64,000 nt of DNA from Halobellus inordinatus. Lineage in GTDB: Archaea; Halobacteriota; Halobacteria; Halobacteriales; Haloferacaceae. Made by a program: the position numbers and the translations under genes. Numbering within the stretch: position 1 is the stretch's first letter; each line of letters starts with the position of its first letter. The stretch covers positions 248,001 through 312,000 of the forward strand of contig NZ_JANHAV010000001.1 of the NCBI RefSeq assembly GCF_024464655.1, read 5' to 3'. This document shows positions 44,875-54,361 of this stretch, in pieces. Below the pieces are notes generated by a model. It did no database searches, had not been told where the DNA came from, and worked only from the letters and a program-made list of their open reading frames with translations.

Positions 44875-45368
44875 CGGACGATTTCCGGGCGAGTGACTTA
44901 CAGCGGGACGAACTCGCCGGCGTCGTCGACCTCTTCGGTGCGCTCGCTCCCGGCGAACTCGAGGAAGCCCTCGAAGAACTGGCGTTCAAACGGCAGGCAA
45001 GCGTCGACGCGGACGTCGTTGCCGAGGCCGTCGACGACGCGATCGCGGCGTTCGCGCTCGTCCGCTACGAGGACGACGGGGAGACGCTGCTCGCGCCCGG
45101 CCCGGCCGCCTTTCCGTCGCTCCCCGAGCACGTCGAAGACCTGCCGCACATTCTCGAGGTGCCCACGCGCGAGGTGGACCGCGAGACCGCCGACGCGGCC
45201 GTCGCCGAACGCCTCAGAACGGCGGCCGCGCGAGCCGTCGCGGAGGAGGACGACGCCGAAATGCGTCGGCTCCTCGACGTGACGTACGACGTCGACGTGT
45301 GGTCCGATACTGTCGCAGTCGACGACATCCGCGCGCGACTCGACGACGCGCTCGACGGCGACTCGTAA
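44871..45368 (+). CDS. DUF7109-type protein coupled to the glycosyltransferase
   Basis: 165 residues, GTG start overlapping the glycosyltransferase stop by four bases. The opening LQRDELAGVVDLFGALAPGELEEALEELAFKR is a probable helical bundle that recalls the DUF7109 family (name from memory). The rest is acidic and helical (AVAERLRTAAARAVAEEDDAEMRRLLDVTYDVD). No catalytic residues are recognisable. The tight coupling suggests an accessory or regulatory role for the glycosyltransferase, but this is inference only. Confidence 0.75.
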   Translation: MTDDFRASDLQRDELAGVVDLFGALAPGELEEALEELAFKRQASVDADVVAEAVDDAIAAFALVRYEDDGETLLAPGPAAFPSLPEHVEDLPHILEVPTREVDRETADAAVAERLRTAAARAVAEEDDAEMRRLLDVTYDVDVWSDTVAVDDIRARLDDALDGDS

Positions 45369-45430
45369 CTCACTCACATAAAGAGCCGGCCGACAGTATA
45401 AGCCCCCTCGGCTCGTACCCCACCCCGAGT

Positions 45431-46030
45431 ATGGATCTCTCGCGGGTGTCGGCGTATACACCGGAGCCGGTCGGCGGCGCGGGCCAACAGGCGGCGGTCC
45501 TCGCCCCGGTGCTGGTACGAGACGGGGAAACGCACGTCCTGTTCACGAAGCGCGCGGACCACCTCGGGGAGCACCCCGGACAGATGAGTTTCCCCGGCGG
45601 CTCACGCGAACCCGAAGACGGCACGCTCCAGACTACAGCGCTCCGCGAGGCCGACGAGGAGATCGGACTGCGGTCCAAGGAGGCGGCCGTCTTCGGCCGT
45701 CTCGACGACATCCTGACGGTGACTGACTACTCCGTACGGCCGTTCGTCGCCGCAGTCCCCAACCGCGCGTACGATCCAGACGAACGCGAGGTCGCCGAAG
45801 TCGTCCCGCTCGCCGTCTCTGACCTCGTCGACCTCGACAACTACGAATCCGAACGGCGCGAGTTCTCCGGCTACGGCTGCCGCCGCATTCACTACTTCCA
45901 CGTCGGCGACTACACCGTCTGGGGGGCGACCGGGCTGATGCTCGCGCAGTTGCTCGAACTGACGACCGACTGGACCGTCCCCGAGGAACCGGACCGCGTC
46001 GTCGACTCAGACGCGGAGCTTCCGGTGTAG
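45431..46030 (+). CDS. Nudix hydrolase, CoA pyrophosphatase type
   Basis: 199 residues. The Nudix box is GGSREPEDGTLQTTALREAD followed by EEIGL (56-80), with the CoA-pyrophosphatase addition just before it (TKRADHLGEHPGQMSFPGG). This NudL/PCD1-type pattern cleaves CoA and its derivatives to phosphopantetheine and 3',5'-ADP. A TATA-like GTATAAG at 45396-45402 lies about 30 nt upstream. Confidence 0.9.
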   Translation: MDLSRVSAYTPEPVGGAGQQAAVLAPVLVRDGETHVLFTKRADHLGEHPGQMSFPGGSREPEDGTLQTTALREADEEIGLRSKEAAVFGRLDDILTVTDYSVRPFVAAVPNRAYDPDEREVAEVVPLAVSDLVDLDNYESERREFSGYGCRRIHYFHVGDYTVWGATGLMLAQLLELTTDWTVPEEPDRVVDSDAELPV

Positions 46031-46064
46031 GACGCGAGACGCGAGAGAAAGGGCCGCTCGGCGC

Positions 46065-46490
46065 TCAGGCGTCGTCGCCGCGCTTCGGGAGTCTGATTCG
46101 GAGCGTGCCCGCGTCGGTGACGGTCGCCGAGGCGTTTTCGGCGTCGACGGCGGCCCCTTCGGGAAGCCGCGCCGCCCCGTCTAAGGCGAGCCCGCGTCCG
46201 GGAAAGCGCATCTCGAAGCCCTCATAGAAGTCACGGAAGCGGTCGATGCGGACCTGTACCTCGCTGTTCTCGAAGCGCACCTGCACGTCTTTCTCGCGGA
46301 CGCCCGGCGCGTCGAAGACGACGAGGTAGGCGTCGTCGCTCTCTAAGAGGTCGTACGGCAGCGGCTTTCGCTCCTGCACGCGCGCGACGCTGCGGCCGAC
46401 GCGTTCCAGTGCGTTCTCGGCGACCGATTCGCCGATCTCGCGCAACCGCTCGGGATCGCCGAGGTCGCTGAGCTTTCTGAAGCCGCTCAT
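46065..46490 (-). CDS. Hsp20 family small heat-shock protein
   Basis: 141 residues from ATG 46490. The alpha-crystallin domain is seen in YLVVFDAPGVREKDVQVRFENSEVQVRI and ends in TVTDAGTLRIRLPKRG, with the I-x-I/L-like end motif weakly present. The N-terminus is a helix of about 45 residues (DPERLREIGESVAENALERVG). It would act as an ATP-independent holdase. ATG overlaps the zinc-ribbon gene stop by four bases. Confidence 0.88.
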   Translation of the reverse strand: MSGFRKLSDLGDPERLREIGESVAENALERVGRSVARVQERKPLPYDLLESDDAYLVVFDAPGVREKDVQVRFENSEVQVRIDRFRDFYEGFEMRFPGRGLALDGAARLPEGAAVDAENASATVTDAGTLRIRLPKRGDDA

Positions 46491-46645
46491 AGCTTGATCG
46501 CCTCCAGGGGCTCGCTCCCGCGGCAGTACGGACAGACGAAGTCGGCGACGCCGACGTCGTCGGGCATATCGTACGTGTAATGAAGCTCGAACATATCCAT
46601 CTCGCACTCGTCGTCGGTGCACCGTACTTCGAGCGTAGTAGGCAT
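46487..46645 (-). CDS. DUF7559-type 52-residue zinc-binding protein
   Basis: 52 residues with two Cys pairs: CTDDEC near the start and CPYC near the end, in the frame MPTTLEVRCTDDE to GSEPLEAIKL. It resembles the DUF7559 family (name from memory). The GTTTATCATC on the minus strand (about 46667-46676) is a TATA element about 27 nt before the ATG, which fits a leaderless start. Its stop overlaps the Hsp20 start, so the two form one operon. Confidence 0.82.
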   Translation of the reverse strand: MPTTLEVRCTDDECEMDMFELHYTYDMPDDVGVADFVCPYCRGSEPLEAIKL

Positions 46646-46805
46646 ATCCACGGCTTGGCTCGCCACGATGATAAACGCGCGGGCTCGGCCCGCTCTGCCG
46701 GACGGGAGCGGGCCGCTGCCGGACGGCGACGTGAGACCACCATCGTCGCTACAGGGCGCGAGGAGAGGAGAATACGACCGCCCGCCGGGCGGTAATCGGC
46801 GTCGG

Positions 46806-47600
46806 TTACGCTTCGAGACCGAGGCCGCCGGCCTCGACTGCCTCGTCGACGTCGGCGTCGTCGTGGATGATCGCGCTGACGGTCCGGGTGATCGCTTCGG
46901 GGTCGTCGTGCTGGAAGATCGAACGCCCCATCGAGACGCCCGACGCGCCGGCGTCCATCGCGCCGCGGACCATCTCTGCGGTCTCGCGGTCAGTCCCGCG
47001 GCTACCACCGGCGATGACGACGGGGAGCCGCGTCGCCTCACAGACGCGCTCGAAGGAGTCAGCGTCGCCGGAGTAGGCGGTCTTCACGACGTCGGCACCG
47101 AGTTCCTCGGCGATGCGGACGGCGTGTGCGAGGCTCTCGGCGTCGTGTTCGTCGACGCCCGGCCCGCGCGCGTAGCTCATCGCGAGGACCGGAATCCCGA
47201 GCTGGTGGGCGGTTTCGGTCAGCTCGCCGAGTTCGGTCAGCTGATCGGGCTCGTGATCGCTGCCGATGTTGATGTGGAAGGAGACCGCGTCCGCACCCGC
47301 GCGGAGCGCTTCTTCGACCGAGCCCGTCCGCCGTTTGTCCTCTTCGTCGGGACCGATGACCGTCGAGCCGTTGAGGTGGACGATGTAGCCTTTCCCGTTC
47401 TTGTTTCCGTGGACGCGCGGTGCGACGCCTTTCTGCGTGAGGACGGCGTCCGCGCCGCCGCGCGTGATCGAGTCGACTGTCGATTCGAGGTCTACGAGGC
47501 CCTTTACAGGGCCGAGTGTGATACCGTGGTCCATCGGGACGACGAGGTATCGCCCCCCTGTCGAGATGCGATCGAGTCGGGCTGTGAGTCCTGCGTTCAT
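46806..47600 (-). CDS. Class I aldolase, 2-amino-3,7-dideoxy-D-threo-hept-6-ulosonate synthase type
   Basis: 264 residues. The Schiff-base lysine is in [11 protein letters not shown], and [18 protein letters not shown] matches the DhnA aldolase family start. In archaea this family makes an intermediate of the alternative aromatic amino acid pathway (AroA'), leading to 3-dehydroquinate. Its position right after trpA, with 27 nt between them on the same strand, supports that function over a plain fructose-bisphosphate aldolase. Confidence 0.88.
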   Translation of the reverse strand: MNAGLTARLDRISTGGRYLVVPMDHGITLGPVKGLVDLESTVDSITRGGADAVLTQKGVAPRVHGNKNGKGYIVHLNGSTVIGPDEEDKRRTGSVEEALRAGADAVSFHINIGSDHEPDQLTELGELTETAHQLGIPVLAMSYARGPGVDEHDAESLAHAVRIAEELGADVVKTAYSGDADSFERVCEATRLPVVIAGGSRGTDRETAEMVRGAMDAGASGVSMGRSIFQHDDPEAITRTVSAIIHDDADVDEAVEAGGLGLEA

Positions 47601-47627
47601 CGTGTGAGAAACTGTGGCAACCGTCGG

Positions 47628-48467
47628 TTATTTGCCTTCCGCTTGGGGCACGCGTTGTTCGTATCCGCGCAGGGCGCCGTCCTTCAGTTCGCGGGCCTTC
47701 TCTTCCAGCCGCGCGGCGACGGCGTCCGCCGATTTCCCGGTCTCGTGACCTTCCGCAACGATGTCGACGAGCGCGCTCCCAACGATGATTCCGTCCGCCC
47801 CGGCGGCGACGATCCGCTCGGCGTGATCGCCGGTCTTGATCCCGAACCCGACGGCCTTCGGCACGTCGTAGTCGGCGAGGCGTTCGAGACTCTCCTCGGT
47901 CTGTCCGGAAACGTCGTCCTGCGCGCCGGTGACGCCCAGCCGCGCCTGTACGTAGACGTAGCCGGAGACCTGCGACATAATTCGGTCCAGGCGCTCGCCG
48001 CGCGTCGTGGGAGCGACGATGAAGACGAGGTCGAGTCCGAACTCGTCGCACGCGTCCCGCAGGGGGTCGGCCTCCTCTGCAGGGAGGTCGGGGACCACGA
48101 ACCCCGAGAGGCCGAGTTCCGCGGCGCGCTCGACGAACGGCCGCGGCCCGGGCTCGTCGCCGTACTGGAAGATGAGATTGTAGTAGGTCATACAGACCAG
48201 CGGAACGTCCACGTCGAGGTCGTCGACGAACTGGAAGAACCGATCCGGGGTCATTCCCCCTTCGAGCGCCCGCACGACGGCGTTCTGGATCGTCGATCCC
48301 TCGGCGACCGGCTCCGAAAAGGGGAGGCCGAGTTCGATGACGTCCGCGCCGCCGCGTTCGAGCGCCTCGACGTATTTCAGCGAGGACTCGTAGTCGGGGT
48401 CGCCGGCGGCGAGATACGGGACGAACGCCGGCCCGTCGGCGAACGCGGCGTCGAGGTCGTCGGCCAT
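47628..48467 (-). CDS. trpA: Tryptophan synthase alpha chain
   Basis: 279 residues. Alpha-chain hallmarks: [37 protein letters not shown], and [20 protein letters not shown]. Catalytic Glu is Glu45; the second catalytic residue, Asp in most bacteria (position 60 in E. coli), is Glu56 here (PVAEG). It cleaves indole-3-glycerol phosphate into indole and glyceraldehyde-3-phosphate. It starts one base after the trpB stop, and the pair makes the synthase complex. Confidence 0.95.
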   Translation of the reverse strand: MADDLDAAFADGPAFVPYLAAGDPDYESSLKYVEALERGGADVIELGLPFSEPVAEGSTIQNAVVRALEGGMTPDRFFQFVDDLDVDVPLVCMTYYNLIFQYGDEPGPRPFVERAAELGLSGFVVPDLPAEEADPLRDACDEFGLDLVFIVAPTTRGERLDRIMSQVSGYVYVQARLGVTGAQDDVSGQTEESLERLADYDVPKAVGFGIKTGDHAERIVAAGADGIIVGSALVDIVAEGHETGKSADAVAARLEEKARELKDGALRGYEQRVPQAEGK

Positions 48468-48468
48468 C

Positions 48469-49716
48469 TCAGATCCCTCCCGAGAACTCCGCCAGCGACG
48501 GCGCGGCCTCGATGTCTCGGTTTTCGGTCTCCTCGATGACGGTTTCGAGGTCCTTGTCGCCGCGGCCGGAGACGTTCACCAGCACCGTCTCCCCGAGGTC
48601 CTCGTAATTTTCTTCCAGGTAGCCGAACGCGTGGGCTGTCTCCAGCGCGGGGATCACGCCTTCGAGCTGTGAGAGCCGGTGGAACGCTTCCAGCGCGCAG
48701 TCGTCGTCGACGTTGACCGCGTTCACGCGCTCCTCGTCGACGAGCTGGGCGAGTTCGGGGCCGACGCCGGCGTAGTCGAGGCCGGAGGAGACGCTGTGGC
48801 TCTCCATAATCTGGCCGTCGCTGTCCTGGAGGAGCTTGGTCCGCGCCCCGTGAAGGACGCCCTCCTCGCCCGTCGATAGCGACGCGGAGTTCGGCGCGAC
48901 TCCCGCTTCCTCGTCGACTTCGAGCGTCGAGCCGCCGGCCTCGACGGCGTACAGCCCGACGTCTTCGTCGTCGACGAAGTGCGCGAACGTCCCCATCGTG
49001 TTCGACCCGCCGCCGGCGCACGCGAGCACCGAGTCCGGGAGTCCGCCCGTCTGTTCGCGAAGCTGGCGGCGTGCCTCCTCGGAGATGACCGCCTGGAAGT
49101 CGCGGACCATCGCCGGGAAGGGATGCGGGCCGACGACCGACCCGATGACGTAGTGGGTGTCCTCGACGTTCGTCGCCCAGTCGCGCATCGTCTCGGAGAT
49201 GGCTTCTTTCAGCGTGCCGCGGCCGGTCGTGACCGGATTGACCTCCGAGCCGTTGAGCCGCATCCGGAAGACGTTCGGGCGCTGGCGGTTGATGTCGCGC
49301 TCGCCCATGTAGATCTCACAGGGCATATCCAGGTGGGCTGCCGCCATCGCCGTCGCGGTGCCGTGCTGTCCCGCGCCGGTCTCGGCGACGATCCGCTCTT
49401 TGCCCATATACTTCGCCAGGAGGACCTGGCCGAGCGCGTTGTTGAGTTTGTGCGCGCCGCCGTGGAGCAGGTCCTCGCGCTTTAAGTAGACATCGCGGCC
49501 GTAGCGCTCCGAGAGGCGCTCGGCGTGTTGCGTCGGCGTCGGGCGCCCGCCGAAGTCCCGCAGTCGCGCGCGGAACTCGTCCATAAATCCGTCCTCGTTC
49601 TCCAGTACGTAGCGCTCGTAGGCGTCGGTCAACTCTTCGATCGCCGGCATCAGCGCCTCTGGTACGTACTGTCCACCGTACTTGCCGAACTTGCCGTCCG
49701 CGTATTGCTGTGTCAT
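48469..49716 (-). CDS. trpB: Tryptophan synthase beta chain
   Basis: 415 residues. PLP-bound lysine is Lys90 in [12 protein letters not shown], followed by [15 protein letters not shown] and the glycine-rich phosphate loop [10 protein letters not shown]. The [13 protein letters not shown] and [14 protein letters not shown] stretches are standard TrpB1. It joins indole and serine to make tryptophan. The ATG overlaps the trpC stop by four bases. Confidence 0.96.
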   Translation of the reverse strand: MTQQYADGKFGKYGGQYVPEALMPAIEELTDAYERYVLENEDGFMDEFRARLRDFGGRPTPTQHAERLSERYGRDVYLKREDLLHGGAHKLNNALGQVLLAKYMGKERIVAETGAGQHGTATAMAAAHLDMPCEIYMGERDINRQRPNVFRMRLNGSEVNPVTTGRGTLKEAISETMRDWATNVEDTHYVIGSVVGPHPFPAMVRDFQAVISEEARRQLREQTGGLPDSVLACAGGGSNTMGTFAHFVDDEDVGLYAVEAGGSTLEVDEEAGVAPNSASLSTGEEGVLHGARTKLLQDSDGQIMESHSVSSGLDYAGVGPELAQLVDEERVNAVNVDDDCALEAFHRLSQLEGVIPALETAHAFGYLEENYEDLGETVLVNVSGRGDKDLETVIEETENRDIEAAPSLAEFSGGI

Positions 49717-50591
49717 CGTGTGTCGGTATCCGTGGCTGTGTCTGTCGTTTTCGCGTCTGTCACCGCTGTCGCGTCTGTGCTTGCCGCCTCCGCCGTCGAA
49801 TCCCTGTTCGTACGCTCGGCGTCGGCCGTGGTGAGTCGCTCGGTGTTCGTCTCGACGTCGCCGTCCATAATGGCCGTCCCGATCAGGAGCGCGTCTGCGC
49901 CCGCGGCGCGCATCCGCCGGACGTCATCGACGCTCGCCACGCCGCTCTCGGCGAGGAGTGTCACGTCCTCGGGAACGTGAGGGGCGAGCAGCTCGAACGT
50001 CCCCAGATTGACTTCCAACTTCCCCAGGTCACGGTTGTTGATGCCGATGATCTCCGCGCCGACGTCGAGCGCTCGGTCGAGTTCCGCGCGCGTGTGAACC
50101 TCAACGAGCGGCTGGAACCCCCGCTCTTCGGCTGCCTCGTACAGGGCCGCGAGGGAGTCCGTGTCGTCCTCGTCGAGGAAGCGCGCGATGAGTAAGACCA
50201 GATCCGATTCGACGACGTCGAGTTGCTCCTCGCGGACGACGAAGTCCTTGCGAAGCACCGGTACGTCGACGGCCTCGCGGATGCGCCGAAGGTTCTCCGT
50301 CGACCCGCCGAAGTGTTCGGGCTCGGTCAGGACCGACAGCGCCGTCGCGCCGCCCGCAACCATCTCACGCGCGAGCGCGACCGGATCGTCGGTCCGTTCG
50401 CCGTCGGTCGTCGGGCTGGTCGGCTTGACCTCGGCGACGACGGGGACGCGTCCGGCCGCCTCCGCCGTCGCGACCGCCTCGGGGAACGACCGCGCGTCGA
50501 CGTCGAGCGTCCCCTCACCGCCGGACCGCTCGCGGGCCGCCGCGAGGATCGACCGCACCTCGGGGGCAAGTTTGTCCTCACTAGCGTTCAT
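49713..50591 (-). CDS. trpC: Indole-3-glycerol-phosphate synthase with Thr/Ala/Asp tail
   Basis: 292 residues. TrpC marks: [16 protein letters not shown] (Lys in the active site), [17 protein letters not shown], and [13 protein letters not shown] with the phosphate loop GTAIMDGDV. After about residue 245 there is a 45-residue Thr/Ala/Asp tail ([20 protein letters not shown]) that is not part of the TIM barrel. It makes indole-glycerol phosphate for trpA. It leads the trpC-trpB-trpA-aldolase operon. Confidence 0.95.
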   Translation of the reverse strand: MNASEDKLAPEVRSILAAARERSGGEGTLDVDARSFPEAVATAEAAGRVPVVAEVKPTSPTTDGERTDDPVALAREMVAGGATALSVLTEPEHFGGSTENLRRIREAVDVPVLRKDFVVREEQLDVVESDLVLLIARFLDEDDTDSLAALYEAAEERGFQPLVEVHTRAELDRALDVGAEIIGINNRDLGKLEVNLGTFELLAPHVPEDVTLLAESGVASVDDVRRMRAAGADALLIGTAIMDGDVETNTERLTTADAERTNRDSTAEAASTDATAVTDAKTTDTATDTDTR

Positions 50592-50595
50592 CTAT

Positions 50596-50625
50596 GTCCA
50601 TTAACGGACGTATTTGCACATAAGA
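50596..50625 (-). promoter_or_regulatory. trp operon promoter with palindrome between start and TATA
   Basis: On the minus strand GTCTTATGTGC (about 50618-50628) fits a TATA element about 30 nt before the trpC ATG. Between it and the ATG lies GTCCGTTAATGGAC (50596-50609), a near-perfect 14-nt palindrome. A repressor bound there would cover the transcription start. Confidence 0.5.
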
Positions 50626-50722
50626 CTTGCGCGTCGCGGCCGGGTCCATCCTCGGCGGTCAGCGGAGCGACGCGGGTCCGGTATCGCGAACGTTCAAGAG
50701 CGATGGCGCGCAACGCGGGAGT

Positions 50723-51175
50723 ATGGACGTCGGCGTCTTCGCCCGCGAATCCGACCGGCTGGGCCGGGCGATCGAGATCGGGATCGCCAGCGGCCGCGTG
50801 ATCAGCGTCTCGTTCCCGGCGTCGCCGCCGGCGGACGCAGCATCCGATCACCCGCTGCTGGATCGCGCCTTCGCGTACCTCGACGGCGCGTCCGACCACT
50901 TCGACGACGTCGAGGTCGCACTCACGGTCCCGACCGAACAGCGGCGCGTCTTGGAAGCGACGCGAAACGTCCCCTACGGCGAGACAGTGTCACTGGACCG
51001 CGTGATGCGGATGGCCGACCTCGACCCCGACGAAGCCGAGGACGTGGAGACTGCGCGAACCGCGTTAGCGGAGAATCCGGTGCCGCTTTTCGTCCCGGAC
51101 CATCGCGTCCGCGACGCCCCGAGTGGCGCGCCCGCGTCGGTCACAGAACGGTTGCGAGAGATCGAGTCGATTTGA
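50723..51175 (+). CDS. MGMT-family protein lacking the acceptor cysteine
   Basis: 150 residues. The C-terminal DNA-binding domain of O6-alkylguanine transferases is visible (VPYGETVSLDRVMRMADL at about 83-100). The active site, normally PCHRV, reads VPDHRV, with Asp126 in place of the cysteine, so it cannot accept an alkyl group. Alkyltransferase-like proteins that mark lesions for excision repair have a similar loss. It is divergent from trpC and convergent with the CPBP protease. Confidence 0.85.
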   Translation: MDVGVFARESDRLGRAIEIGIASGRVISVSFPASPPADAASDHPLLDRAFAYLDGASDHFDDVEVALTVPTEQRRVLEATRNVPYGETVSLDRVMRMADLDPDEAEDVETARTALAENPVPLFVPDHRVRDAPSGAPASVTERLREIESI

Positions 51176-51210
51176 GAAGACCTGCAGAACGTCGGAAGCG
51201 CCCCACGCTA

Positions 51211-52185
51211 TCAGTTATCGCGTGCCCACTCGACGCCGAGTCCTTCGTGCACGACGAACTCCAGCGCGTTCACGAGATAGTGCGCGACCACGACGACGAG
51301 GAGACTTCCAGTCACGACGAACGCCGCCGCGAGGACGAAGCCCAGCGTCCCGGTCACGAGCACACCGAGGCGACCCTGTGCGCCGTGTCCAAGCGCGAAT
51401 GCACCCGAGGAAACGACGGCCATCACCCACGGTGAGACGTCGTAGCCGGCCGCGACGACGCCGACGAGTGCTCCCCGAAAGAGCAGTTCCTCGAAGCCCG
51501 CGATGATGGGCAAAACGACGAGCAACAGGACCGCCCAACCGAGCAGCGTGTCCGGTGCGAGCGCGCTTCGCAGTCGCTCGCCCTCGCCGAGTCCGAACTG
51601 GGCGCCGACGGCCGCGCCGGCCTCGTTCGCGGCGTAGAGCGCGAGACCGAGGCCGACGCCGATCGCGAGGGCGCGCACGCTGACAGTTTCTGCAGCGACG
51701 CCGAACGCCCACGCGGGGATCTCGGCGTACCACGCACCTGAGAGCAGGAGCACGCCAAAGAAGCCCTGCGAGACGGCGACGTTCGCGAGTAGTGACGCGG
51801 TCGAGAGTTCCCGTGCGGGCGCGGACCCGCCCTGATTCAGACCCGCATCTGTCACCCGGTACTCGACGCCGGACTTCGGCAGCACGATCGTCTCCTCGTC
51901 GTGGCGCGCCTTCGCAGCCTCGTCGGCCGCGTCGACGCGCTGAAACGCTCCGACTTCGGTGGGCTCGCCGCGATCTGTCTCCGAGCCGCGAGCGGCGGCG
52001 TTCGCGCCGGTCTCACTATCGGCGTCGGTCGATCGCGGCCTCGCGGCTCGCCCCTGCTGATCGACGTCGCCGTCGCTCTGTGTGTGATCTCGTTCGGAAA
52101 GCACGCCGCGTGACGCGTGCGAAAGTAAGAGGACTCCCGCGGTGACGACGAACGCGAATCCGGCGAACGTCGCCCACTGGGGCAT
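51211..52185 (-). CDS. CPBP-type intramembrane metalloprotease (CAAX protease-like)
   Basis: 324 residues. Eight or so hydrophobic segments. Motifs are in order: FEELLFRGALVG (Glu-Glu-x-x-x-Arg), FALGHGAQG (His) and VVVAHYLVNALEF (His-x-x-x-Asn), the catalytic set of the Abi/CPBP family. A soluble, acidic insertion of about 90 residues follows helix one (DADSETGANAAARGSE). It is 5 nt downstream of lonB on the same strand, so the two are an operon. Confidence 0.9.
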   Translation of the reverse strand: MPQWATFAGFAFVVTAGVLLLSHASRGVLSERDHTQSDGDVDQQGRAARPRSTDADSETGANAAARGSETDRGEPTEVGAFQRVDAADEAAKARHDEETIVLPKSGVEYRVTDAGLNQGGSAPARELSTASLLANVAVSQGFFGVLLLSGAWYAEIPAWAFGVAAETVSVRALAIGVGLGLALYAANEAGAAVGAQFGLGEGERLRSALAPDTLLGWAVLLLVVLPIIAGFEELLFRGALVGVVAAGYDVSPWVMAVVSSGAFALGHGAQGRLGVLVTGTLGFVLAAAFVVTGSLLVVVVAHYLVNALEFVVHEGLGVEWARDN

Positions 52186-52190
52186 AGACG

Positions 52191-54350
52191 TTACTGCGGG
52201 CTCGGGCTAGAGGGTCCGGAGACGTTCTCGCCCTGCGAGAGCGCCGAGCCGGTGATGCTCTTGAGGCGGTCGACGAGCGAGTCCTTCTCGGGCTCGCCCT
52301 CGAGCGCGATGTCGAGCACTTCGCTGATGTGGGAGACGGGGATGATCTCGACCATCTCCTCGTACTCCTCTTCGATCATCACGTCTTGCATATTCGCGGC
52401 CGGGATGATGACCCGGTCACAGCCGGACTTGGCGGCGGCCTCGATCTTGTGGGTGACCCCGCCGACCGGGAGCACGTCGCCGCGGACCGACAGCGAGCCG
52501 GTCATCGCGAGCGACTGATCGACGCCCATATTTTCGAGCGCGGAGATGACCGCGGTCGCGACCGTGATGGACGCGGAGTCGCCGTCGACGCCCTGCTGGC
52601 CGGTCTGGACGAACTGGATGTGGATGTCCTTCTCGGAGATGTTCTCGTCGGAGAACTTCTTGATGATCGCCGAGACGTTCGAGACGGCCTCTTGGGCCAT
52701 CTCCTTCAGCTGGCCGGTCGCGATGACCTCACCGGGACCCTGCGACGGCGTGACTTCGGCCATCACGGGGAGCATAATGCCCGAGTCTTCGCCCATCACG
52801 GCGAGCCCGTTGACGCGGCCGACCTCGTAGCCTTCCGAGACCTGCAGTTCGTAGTCTTTCCGGCGCTCGATGTAGTCGTCCGCGAGCTGCTGTTCGATCG
52901 AGCGGCTGCGACCCTTCGCCTGCAGCACGTGATCGCGCGTGACGGCGTCGGCGTCCTCCGAGCGGGCGATGTCGCCGGCAACCCGGACGAGCCCACCCAG
53001 ATTACGCAGTTTGAGCGTCAAGTGGCCCTTGCGGCCGGCACGCCGCCGCGCTTCGAGGATGATCTCCTCGATCGCCTCGGCGGAGTACTCCGGCAGGCGG
53101 CCGTCCTTGCTGACTTCCTGGGCCACGAAGCGGGCGTACTTCCGGCGCATCTCTGGGGTGTCCTCGATGGTGTCGTCCATATACACCTCGTACCCGTAGC
53201 CCTTGATCCGCGAGCGCAGGGCGGGATGCATATTCTCCATCGCGTCGAGGTTCCCCGCGGCGATCATGATGAAGTCCGTCGGGACGGGTTCGGTCTGGAC
53301 CATCGCGCCCGAGGAGCGCTCGGACTGGCCGGTGATCGAGAACTCGCCCTCCTGGATCGCCGTCATCAGGTGCTGCTGGCTGCGGATGTCGAGCGTGTTG
53401 ATCTCGTCGATGAACAGCACGCCCTTGTTCGCCTTGTGGATCGCGCCGGGTTCGACGCGGTCGTGGCTCGGCGTCTCCATCCCACCGGACTGGAACGGGT
53501 CGTGGCGGACGTCGCCGAGCAGTGCACCGGCGTGAGCGCCGGTCGCGTCCTCGAAGGGCGCGGTCGTCGTGTCGGCGTTGTTCACGATGAGGTTCGGCAC
53601 CATCGCGTCGCCACCGCGCGAGCCGTAGCGGAACGCGAGGTAGATGACACCGGCTGCGAGGATGCCGAGCAGGATCTGCCCGGCGATGATGAACGAGTAG
53701 CCGATGACGATCGCGATGATGATCCACATGAGGAACGAGCGCATCTGGTTGCGCTTTCTCGCTTCCTCTTTGTGGGCCTCGACGATCTGCTCGCCTTTCC
53801 CGGCGGGAACGGTCCGAACCTTGGGGTTGTTCCCGTCGTCGGGGTTGTGATAGACGAGGACGTCCTGCAGTTCTTCGGGCGGCAGCAGCTCCGACATCGC
53901 CTTCGCGAGCATCGACTTGCCCGTCCCGGGCGAGCCGATCATCATCACGTGCCGCCGTTGCTTTGCAGCCTTCATTACCACGTCTCGGGCGTGTTCCTGC
54001 CCGATGACCTGGTCGACGAGCCGGTCCGGAACGTCGATCTCTTCCGTGGAGTCGATCCGCAGTCCACCGAGGAGGTCGTCTTCGTCGACGTCCTCTGCGA
54101 CCTCGGCGTCGACTTCGACGTCGCTTCCGAGGTCCTCGATGGTTCCCTCGACGCTTCCATCGGATTGACCGTTCCGGTCTCCGGGACGGTCGCCTCGCTC
54201 GTCGGGTCCGACGGCTCCGTCGGACGGTTCGTCGGCGACCCCGTCGGGGAACCGCTCACTGCCGTCAGACGGCGGTGAGTCGGGCGCCTCGTCGGTGACG
54301 CCGCCCCCCTCTTCGGGGGCGTTCTCGTCGGCTTCCGTGTCGTTACTCAT
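52191..54350 (-). CDS. lonB: Archaeal membrane-bound Lon protease
   Basis: 719 residues. After an acidic start come Walker A GSPGTGKS (139-146), two membrane helices inserted in the AAA+ module (about 208-245: MWIIIAIVIGYSF and ILAAGVIYLAF), Walker B GVLFIDEINTLD, and the catalytic dyad Ser592 (GDSAS) and Lys635 (THKIEAA). It degrades unfolded membrane and cytosolic proteins; in Haloferax it is essential and controls carotenoid levels (known from the family). It forms one operon with the CPBP protease. Confidence 0.96.
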   Translation of the reverse strand: MSNDTEADENAPEEGGGVTDEAPDSPPSDGSERFPDGVADEPSDGAVGPDERGDRPGDRNGQSDGSVEGTIEDLGSDVEVDAEVAEDVDEDDLLGGLRIDSTEEIDVPDRLVDQVIGQEHARDVVMKAAKQRRHVMMIGSPGTGKSMLAKAMSELLPPEELQDVLVYHNPDDGNNPKVRTVPAGKGEQIVEAHKEEARKRNQMRSFLMWIIIAIVIGYSFIIAGQILLGILAAGVIYLAFRYGSRGGDAMVPNLIVNNADTTTAPFEDATGAHAGALLGDVRHDPFQSGGMETPSHDRVEPGAIHKANKGVLFIDEINTLDIRSQQHLMTAIQEGEFSITGQSERSSGAMVQTEPVPTDFIMIAAGNLDAMENMHPALRSRIKGYGYEVYMDDTIEDTPEMRRKYARFVAQEVSKDGRLPEYSAEAIEEIILEARRRAGRKGHLTLKLRNLGGLVRVAGDIARSEDADAVTRDHVLQAKGRSRSIEQQLADDYIERRKDYELQVSEGYEVGRVNGLAVMGEDSGIMLPVMAEVTPSQGPGEVIATGQLKEMAQEAVSNVSAIIKKFSDENISEKDIHIQFVQTGQQGVDGDSASITVATAVISALENMGVDQSLAMTGSLSVRGDVLPVGGVTHKIEAAAKSGCDRVIIPAANMQDVMIEEEYEEMVEIIPVSHISEVLDIALEGEPEKDSLVDRLKSITGSALSQGENVSGPSSPSPQ

Positions 54351-54361
54351 AGAATACTTCG

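Noticed and set aside
46806-47600. Fructose-bisphosphate aldolase of glycolysis
   Set aside because: Sequence fits the DhnA family too, but its place directly after trpA favours the aromatic-pathway enzyme.
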